From positions 29,606,501-29,670,500 of the forward strand of contig NC_069659.1 in NCBI RefSeq assembly GCF_027244095.1: a stretch of DNA of 64,000 nucleotides, in the 5' to 3' direction. Shown piece after piece: positions 57,501 through 64,000 of this stretch. The number at the start of each line of letters is the position of its first letter. The first letter of the stretch is position 1. Made by a program: the position numbers and the translations under genes. The notes under the pieces are model-generated. The model made no database searches, was not told the origin of the DNA, and saw nothing but the letters and a program-made list of their open reading frames with translations. The stretch is from Hemicordylus capensis (Eukaryota > Chordata > Lepidosauria > Squamata > Cordylidae).

Positions 57501-58310
57501 AGGGAAATCAGCAATTCCCCATTGAGCCTATTTCATCATTGGAAAAGCTAGAGGACCTTCTGGGGCCCCTTCCATCTTTACCTGAACTTATAGAATATTT
57601 GAAAAAGGATCAATCCAGTCCCAAGATGTCTCCTCCAGCAGGCCTCCAATATACAGAGCAATCTCTCCTGGACGTCTGCCCAATGGAGTCTGATAAGACC
57701 CCGAGCTCTACTAATCCAGTTCAGCAATTAAATCTGCCTGAAGAGCAGGCTTCAGTCCCAGCCACTGCTGAATTACCCAAGTGGCAATTATCAAATCAAC
57801 ACGGACTCTCCCTCTGCACGTGGAATGTAGCCGGTTGGGATTGTAAATCTAGAGATATCTCTTTTATAGAATACCTGTCTAAATTTGATATTCTCTTCCT
57901 GCAGAAGACGTGGGCCATGGATAAGATTGAGGTAGATGATTTTTATGTACAACATGTCAATACCCTGCCCAGCGAAAAGAGGGGTAGACCCAAAGAAGGA
58001 CTGGCCCTATTCACTGCAAAAGGACTTTATGTGAAGATTATCCGCATGCCCTTTTATGCCCAGTGGATGATTGCAGTTTTACTGCAATTTAATCATGTTC
58101 AATTGGTTCTGATTAATATATACTTAACCCCTCTGTGTAAGCATACCCAGGTAGGGCAGCAATGACAATGTCTAAGCAAATATCTAGAGGAATGCATTGA
58201 AGCCAACCCCCTAGCTTATATTCTAGTGGGATTAAAAAATTCTCCTTTTTGGTGGGGGGAAACAAGCATTCACTGATAGATCACCAAACATTATGTCTGG
58301 TTTATTCCGA
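54530..58310 (+). mobile_element. APE-type LINE with ORF1-like pieces and decayed endonuclease
   Basis: Pieces in order are a GC-rich leader (54.54-54.75 kb); an ORF of 120 codons at 55088-55450; one of 160 codons at 55583-56065 with basic and hydrophobic blocks like an ORF1 protein (IINKYNMGRFGATWKAIKLS); a 68-codon piece at 56897; and a 350-codon frame at 57113-58165. The last has an acidic, low-complexity N-terminal half (to about residue 225) and then LSLCTWNVAGWDC, FDILFLQKTWA and GLALFTAKGLYV, an apurinic-endonuclease-like domain. The catalytic Glu of the usual LQETW motif is Lys (LQKTW), and the frame ends before the reverse transcriptase. The clade is not clear. The copy is dead. Confidence 0.75.
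56440..56640 (+). mobile_element. Possible LTR-like fossil fragment
   Basis: A purine-rich tract is followed by a TG-starting stretch with an AATAAA and a pyrimidine-rich end near CA, which is how a short retrovirus-type LTR is laid out. There is no matching second LTR, and no gag, pol or env is readable nearby. It may be a broken solo fragment lying within the LINE, or a chance resemblance. Family and age cannot be judged. Confidence 0.25.
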
Positions 58311-58321
58311 GGGGACAGACT

Positions 58322-58835
58322 CTGGGGCTATTCCCACAATCAGGCAAAATCAGACTAGGGGAGCCTAGCCCGATTTTGCCTGATCGTGGGAGCCACCGGG
58401 TTCGCAGGCGAGCCCAGTGGCTCCCAGGAGGTTAACCTGCCTATGTACCCCTCCCCTAAAACCAGGATTGCAGAGCGAGCGCTCCACAAACCTGTTTTGT
58501 TTTTTTTTAAAAAAAAATGTGAGTAGCCTTGGTGCAGCTCGGAACCGGGACTACTCATGAGGAGATCCCTGAAGGGGAGGCAAAAAGCCGTCTCCCGACT
58601 CCGGGGGTGTCACCAGCATTCCCTGTGTGCTCGCACAGGGCATGCTGGAGCTTCCGAGGGGTGATTGGCCCCCGCTCCCCTCAGCCCCCACCAGCTCCAT
58701 CATGGAGCCAGCAATCATGTGGGCGGCCAATCTGGCCACCAAGGGCTCCCTCCCTGCTCGTGTGCGAGGGTTTAGCCTCAGCTCCCCAAACCAGCTCAGC
58801 TCTCCACTCAGCTCCCCAAACCGGGTCTCACTGGT
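58322..58835. mobile_element. DNA-transposon-like element, GC-rich
   Basis: It starts 'ggggctattcccacaatcag' with an inner inverted copy ('cctgatcgtgggagcc'). The 'gagcgctccacaaacc' and 'cgagcccagtggctccc' stretches parallel those at 52.6-52.74 kb, so this is the same family as 52123-52785. No transposase. Confidence 0.55.
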
Positions 58836-58839
58836 AGTG

Positions 58840-59450
58840 AGACCCGGCTCTCTGACATTCTCATTTGTTGATGCTGATTTAACTGCTGGAATTGGTGAGT
58901 TGCTATTAATGCTTTGAAATTATCTTCTGTGTAACTGGGACAGAAACGCCAAGGATCTGAATATAAGGGCTCAGTTAACTGCACTACATAATAGTATGGG
59001 GAGGTTAGAAGCAACCCCAGGAGAGGCGACCAGAATCCGCCTTCTCTGATGATTCCCATGATTTGTGGCTGAATTTTGACCACTTTCAGCTTCAGTTAGG
59101 CACCTACAGCAACTGACGCCCTACCATGTGGTTTCTGTCATCACCTTGTCTGTGGCAAGAAAGATGTCTCCATCCTTTTAATGCTGAGCCTTTATTCTGA
59201 ACATGATTGCAGGCATACTAAGCTTTCTTAACCTAAACCTACCTCCTACCTTCTGTCCTATATCCTACTTTCTATGTAAGTCCCCTATACCTATATCTAA
59301 TATAAGCCCCTTCAAGTGACAAGGGAGGATTTCAGTTTTACAAAGGCAGTTTAGGCCTGAGAGACAGGGAAAGAAGGGCGTGTGGGACTGGAAGAAATAA
59401 GGGAGCCGAGGAAGGCTTCCACGGCCAGAGAGCAAAGGAAGTACAGGTAA
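58840..59450. repeat. Rearranged third copy of the C/D upstream module
   Basis: 58860-59041 matches the D side at 61825-61985 in the same orientation, including the GTGAGT donor (exon end 58894). From about 59043 the sequence switches to the reverse complement of 61080-61620 ('tgatgattcccatgatttg', 'gtttctgtcatcaccttgtc', 'gcaggcatactaagctttct', 'tttctatgtaagtccccta'). The junction shares only TTC. No VMO1 exon follows. Confidence 0.8.
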
Positions 59451-59489
59451 GCTAAGGTCAGGAGTTATTGGGAAATGGTTTACGGCAGA

Positions 59490-59730
59490 GAGAAATACTG
59501 CGTTCACACATAACACAAAACCACACTTAAATAGGGCAGAGGTTGGAATTTGGTTTGGTGGCAAAAGCAACCTGAATATTCCCTTGACACACTCCAATTT
59601 GAACCTTCAGTTTGTAGTGAGTTTTGCCACCCCAGCTTGAGGTTTTGGCATGGCAGCATTATGTCCGAATGCAGATGCCCCCATAACCGCAGTTTCATGA
59701 TGTTTCTGGAACCATTATAATAGAGAGGCA
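59490..59730. repeat. MITE-like repeat
   Basis: Related to 31.64-31.79 and 6.13-6.48 kb ('gggcagaggttggaattt', 'aaagcaacctg', 'ccaatttgaaccttcag'). Ends are not defined. Confidence 0.5.
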
Positions 59731-59959
59731 ATGTTCTCTAAACATTCTATAACATCCTAGAAGAGTTTGTAAGAGAGAAAACTTTGGAGATTGAAGTATG
59801 TGGAGCTGTGTCACTTCACCAGGACAAACTTCCACTTGAAAAAGATATTTCGAACTCAGGCCACCTTATCACTGTTGTGTGAACTTTACTTAAGTATTCT
59901 ACTATTCCTCACATCATAGACTTTATTATTTCTCCCACGTTTATCATGAAGCATACTGA

Positions 59960-61080
59960 CCCTCTTGAAGTGGGCCCCAGTTCTTTTTACTCTTGATAGA
60001 ATAAATCACTATATTGCCATTAAAATGATAATATAATGTGACCCCCTCCTCTCCAAGGAAGACTTTGACGCATTCTAAAGAGCTTTTGACACTCCATGTG
60101 CCCGGGTGTTGCTGGGTGGGTTGACTGGAGAAAAACCAGGACGGGTACAGATCTTTAATCTCATTCAAATTTCCCAGGATTGGAATGGCCGTGCGGCATA
60201 TTCCAAACATCTGCTGTGCAGAATCATGGGAGAGAGGAGTGCCAATTATCTGCAAGCCCAGGAGAGTGGGGTCACCATGCCTTGCAAAAATAAAAATGTA
60301 TATGTCCTGATGGGCAACCGAATTGACAGAAGGCATGTTTGGACTGCATCCTTGTGGCAGTTGCCAAGACTGAAAGACGTGTTTTGGGAGTACCCATCTA
60401 TGTGGCTTGCTGAGAGAGCAGTCTGCTCCAGAGCAGCATTCATCCTCATTCACCTGTGAGGAATCTCACCTTTCACTGGAGGCAATGCTGCTCCTGCTGG
60501 ATGGTTCTTCTCATGCATAAGCCTAGGGACCACATGCATTAACCCATGAAAAAGGGGCTGGGGCCCCTTTCCCCACAATCACTGTACAAAAAATAGACCA
60601 GAGCCATTCAAGGATTCCTTCCTTTTAAACTGGATCCCTAGTATCGTCGCCCTGCAATATGTTACCTTCCCAGCAATCTAAGCAGTTGCCCAGTGTATGG
60701 TGCCATCATGGCAACATATGCTAGTAAATGTACATCTTTATCACTTCATTTTTGGAGAGCAAAGCACATAGTGCCTGTCTAGCCATTGTGTCCTTTTTTC
60801 TCCCCTGATTCCCATAAGGGGCAACAAGGGACAGAGTGGGAAGAGAGCATGCCCCCATGCAGTGTTCCCTCTAACAGGGATTCCCAGATGTTATGGACTA
60901 CAACTCCCATAATCCCCAAGCAAAAGCCATTGAAGCTGCGGATTCTGGGAGTTGAAGTCAACAACATCTGGGAATTCTTGCTGAAGGGAATACTTTCCCC
61001 ATTTCATTTTCCCATTTAACAAGCTTACAAGTTTGGGATGGGACATCGTGGCATCTCTGTTGCTGGCCAACAGACTCTGG
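59960..61080 (+). repeat. Block homologous to gene B first-intron sequence
   Basis: Collinear with 29.82-31.45 kb (landmarks given there), in the same orientation relative to gene D as the B block is to gene B. The LINE at 30775-31215 is absent here, and a palindromic MITE lies at 60860-60995 instead. Confidence 0.75.
60860..60995. mobile_element. Palindromic hAT MITE
   Basis: Ends 'cagtgttccctctaacagg' and 'cttgctgaagggaatact' are inverted copies. The inner 'gactacaactcccataatcc' pairs with 'ggattctgggagttgaagtc'. A flanking 8-bp duplication is not clear. Confidence 0.75.
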
Positions 61081-61189
61081 AAGGCTTCCTTGGTTCTTTA
61101 TTTCTGCCAGTCCCACATACCCTTTTATCCTTGTATCCTCATGCCTAAACTGCCTTTGTGAAACTGAAATCCTCTCTTGTCCCTTGTAG

Positions 61190-62484
61190 GGGCTTATATA
61201 AGAGGGGACTATAGGGGACTTACATAGAAAGCAGTTTGGATAGAAGGTAAGAGATAGGTTTAGGTTAAGAGACCTTAGTATGCTTTCAATCATGTTCAAT
61301 ATAAAGGCTCAGCATTAAAAGGATGGAGAAATCTTTCTTGCCACAGACAAGGTGATGACAGAAACCATGTATCAGGGCGTTGGTGCCCAACTGAAGCTGA
61401 AAGTGGTCAAAATTCAACTACAAATCAAGGGAATAAAAAGAGGTAGTTGTGGTGGGTTACACTGGCTAAAAACCACAGGGAACTGGATATCTATGAGATG
61501 CAAAAACCAGCAGTTCCGTGGAACTCACAAGCCTCAGAGGTGGAGACTAGAAGCATGCATTTTCTCAAAGGACGAATCAGTAAACTTGAGTAAAGGTCTT
61601 TGATGTCAACTAGCCTATCAGAACACAAGGAATAACAGCAGTCCTAATATGGGGCAAGGTTCCTGTGTCAGAAAAAATATTTGAGAGCTCAGCAGGTAGT
61701 GCTTGGGGTCACCATCGTCCAATCTTAACCTGGGGTTGTGACTTTGACCACCTACAAGGATCCATACGTTGCTGTACTTGACCAATTCATACATGTTGCT
61801 TGCCGTGTTGCTGTCTTGCTATTCTACTATCTGCTGGAATCGGTGAGTTGCTAATAATGCTTTTACATTTTATTCATTGCAACTGAGTCAGGAATGACAA
61901 GGATTTGAATGAAAGGTTAACAGCACTTGGCAAGAGGATAAGGAGGTTGGCAGCAAACCCAGGACAGGCCCCCAGAATATGCCTTCGTGGCAACCCTCTG
62001 CCATGCTCCGTGTGTGGTTCCCAGCCACACGGTTATTAAAAGCATGGCAATGCAGGTAGTGGAGCCAAAACCCAAGCACAGATGCCTGGCTTCATTTGTT
62101 GGAGTGGGGGGAGAGGGGGCAAGCCTGGTAGCCCCTGGACACAGACCCCACTCCTGTGGCTCATTTTGTGCCCCCTTTGTCCAATGGCAATGCCACTAGA
62201 CATTGGGATCAATTTTTGCCAGATGTGATTGAACCCTGATCCTAAACAAAATCCATCCACATATCCCTGCACGAGTCAACTCTTTGTTAAGCTGCTAAAC
62301 TAAAGTAGTGGTAGGATCCTGGGTTAGTCATGCTCTACTTTTCAACAACTTTTAAAAATATTTCCTGTTTGCCTTCCATACCTTTGGCTTTCTCTTGGAA
62401 GCTATATAACTACATTCCCAGAAACACTTGGTCCAGAAGAGATCTTAAATTCTCATAGCACTTTTATTCTCCCCTATGCTTCTG
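61190..62484 (+). promoter_or_regulatory. Gene D upstream module with candidate untranslated exon
   Basis: Inverted match of the C arm. A conserved donor follows 'ctgctggaatcg' (exon end 61842), and the untranslated leader before the gene D ATG begins after CAG at 62484. The stretch between, shared with gene C, is conserved. This suggests, but does not show, that the two genes share this promoter. There is no block like the A/B promoter here. Confidence 0.45.
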
Positions 62485-62512
62485 CAGCTAGATTCCGAGC
62501 TGATTGCCTCCC

Positions 62513-63507
62513 ATGGACCTCTCCATCAGAGCATTGTTCTTCATCCTCTCCTGCTGCCTCTGGAATGTGGAAGCCCGGAGATTTAGTTCTGTTCTCACAG
62601 TGTCAAATGGAGGACCATGGGGTGACTGGGGGTCTGTCCAGTTGTGTCCCTCAGGTTATGCACATGGTTTCTCACTGAAGGTAAGTCTGCCTGCAGGCTG
62701 GTTTTCTGGCACCCTGATGCCAAGTTGCTTTTACAGTCAGCTACCTTTGAATTGTCCTCTCCCTTTGCTTTCTAAATACTCCACAGGAAATAGTTCTCAA
62801 ACTCAGAGAGGAAGGTGGGGGGAAAGCAAGATTTTACCTCATGCTAAAGTCTGGATGTCAGCCAGTATAATATAATGTTCAATGGAATGGAATGTTCAAT
62901 GTTATCTCACTTCTTGTTGGACCCTAAAGCTGCCATTGAAAGACTGTGCCTAAGTTATTGGAGACCAGGTCAGATGTCGTGGTCATGGTAAGTTTGGAAT
63001 CCAGAAAGAGAGACAGTGAACCAAAAGGTGATGCTGTAATGTGCCTCTTATCAGTCTGGGTCTGATCAATCTGAGTCCCTTTGATTTGGTAGGATGTATC
63101 TTTTGATGTGAACTGAAATTCGGATCGCTAGACATAGCCAAAAGTTGTTGTGTACTCCTAGCTGCACTTGACTAGGGCTAACAGAGCTCATTGTCTGTTT
63201 GGAATGTGAAGGTCTGTGAACTGGGAACAAAAATTTGAATTTGAATTAAATTTGATGTAGCCTGGCCAGTCAAATGCTATCCAGTCTGTAAGGCTGTGTG
63301 CATTGGTAATTCTCCCTGGGAGCAGCATACATTTCTTGTGTAGAATTGTGGTTTGCACTGCAGTTCTGGATTTACCAGCAGTGTTTTAATAGTCTCTTTC
63401 TTTCATCTCCAGGTAGAGCCAAAGCAAGGTCGTGGAGATGATAAAGCCCTGAACGGCATCCGCCTGCACTGCACTAAAGGTGCCCTAATTGAGTCTTCAG
63501 TTGGACG
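62513..63507 (+). CDS. VMO1: VMO1-like gene D, first two coding exons (partial gene)
   Basis: Exons are 62513-62680 (56 codons) and 63413-63507 (31 codons plus two bases). The third exon would lie beyond the right edge. Exon 1 encodes the same 56 residues as gene C and is identical to it in all 168 bases. Exon 2 ([17 protein letters not shown], then [12 protein letters not shown]) differs from gene C at 12 of 95 bases and six residues, three of which add positive charge. The change of DDTALN to DDKALN falls in the repeat motif. Splice sites are canonical (GTAAGT, GTGAGT). The ATG at 62513 is used; the upstream TTG at 62504 is not a start. Intron 1 is 732 bp. Confidence 0.9.
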
Positions 63508-63514
63508 GTGAGTC

Positions 63515-63770
63515 AGGGGCGTAATTATAATAGGGCAGAGGGAGACAGTTGTCTAGGGGCCCATTGCCTTCCCCCCACCCGAGGCAAGTCACATGACTGA
63601 CTCCCCAGCTGCACACCTGCCCGGGCTTCCTTCTGTTGTATTCATCCTCCAGAATTGATGTGGGTGTTAAGACCTGGAGCTACCAGAACAGCATGTCTTT
63701 CTCTTGTACCATTAAATGACTTGCATCATCCAAAATCTACAAACCCTTTTAAAAAATAATTTAGGATGAT
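63515..63770. mobile_element. hAT MITE-like sequence in gene D intron 2
   Basis: It starts CAGGGGCGTAATTATA, close to the left end of the 4067-4458 element (CAGAGGCGTAACTATA). Its right end is not clear within the window. Confidence 0.55.
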
Positions 63771-63779
63771 GTTCTATTG

Positions 63780-63870
63780 GGGTGTGTGTGTGTGCGTCTC
63801 TCTCTCCCTCTGTGTGTGTATGTTTGTGTGTGTGTGTGTGTGTGTGTACACACACACACACACACATATA
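63780..63870. repeat. (GT)n/(CA)n microsatellite
   Basis: GT-rich runs switch to CA runs at about 63850, which could fold back. Confidence 0.9.
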
Positions 63871-64000
63871 CAAGTGATTTTCAGCCCGTTAAATAATGGG
63901 CGCTAGTAAGCGCTCCGGGCCCCCCGCCGCCATTCCCCCTCCTGCCGCCAGCCTCCATGCTGCGGCCAGTCTCCCCGGCCAGGCAAGGGCCCCAAAGTCT

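Noticed and set aside
62504-62512. Earlier start codon for genes D and C (three residues longer)
   Set aside because: The upstream codon is TTG; the first ATG, shared by both copies, is the likelier start.

Overview
The window reads as nuclear DNA of a squamate reptile (lizard or snake). The evidence is the repeat mix: CR1- and L2-like LINEs, Bov-B (RTE) LINE pieces, Sauria-type tRNA SINEs with Bov-B-like tails, a SINE with a 5S-rRNA-like head, a Tigger relic, and many hAT miniature elements with 8-bp target duplications. There are no bacterial or organellar signatures. The species cannot be named from the sequence alone.

The only host genes I can support are four members of the vitelline membrane outer layer protein 1 (VMO1) family, which in birds are secreted egg-coat proteins. 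They lie in alternating orientation. Gene A (minus) has its signal-peptide exon at 1184-1345 and a probable first exon near 8.67 kb; its remaining exons lie off the left edge. Gene B (plus) is complete, with coding exons 32457-32627, 34352-34449 and 36295-36592 (188 aa) and a probable first exon near 28.45 kb. Gene C (minus) is complete, with coding exons 51723-51890, 50936-51030 and 49841-50135 (185 aa). Gene D (plus) has coding exons 62513-62680 and 63413-63507, and its last exon lies off the right edge. Introns 1 and 2 have phases 0 and 2. C and D are a young inverted duplicate. Their first coding exons are identical at every base, but their second exons differ at 12 of 95 sites, and the break in similarity lies about 120 bp before exon 2.

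Layout. 0-9 kb: CR1 tail, gene A exon, SINEs, hAT MITEs, gene A promoter candidate. 9.7-17 kb: hAT palindrome halves, LINE and Bov-B pieces, 5S-like SINEs, Sauria SINE, Tigger. 17.0-22.5 kb: first copy of a 5-kb segmental duplication; the second copy is at 39.8-44.3 kb. 22.5-28 kb: LINE pieces, SINEs, a CR1 fragment and a duplicated promoter block. 28-36.7 kb: gene B. 36.9-38.7 kb: a 1.8-kb palindromic hAT element inside a LINE. 44.7-48.2 kb: more hAT sequence and an L2/CR1-like LINE. 49.8-53.9 kb: gene C and its upstream module. 54.5-58.3 kb: a LINE with ORF1-like pieces and a decayed endonuclease domain. 58.3-62 kb: DNA-transposon sequence, a rearranged copy of the C/D upstream module, and a block homologous to gene B intron sequence. 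62.5-64 kb: gene D.

Together the window shows an egg-coat gene family growing by tandem and inverted duplication in repeat-rich DNA, with traces of gene conversion or exon mosaicism and of small deletions at short direct repeats. Homologies between distant parts of the window were read by eye. Percentages are given only where I counted bases.
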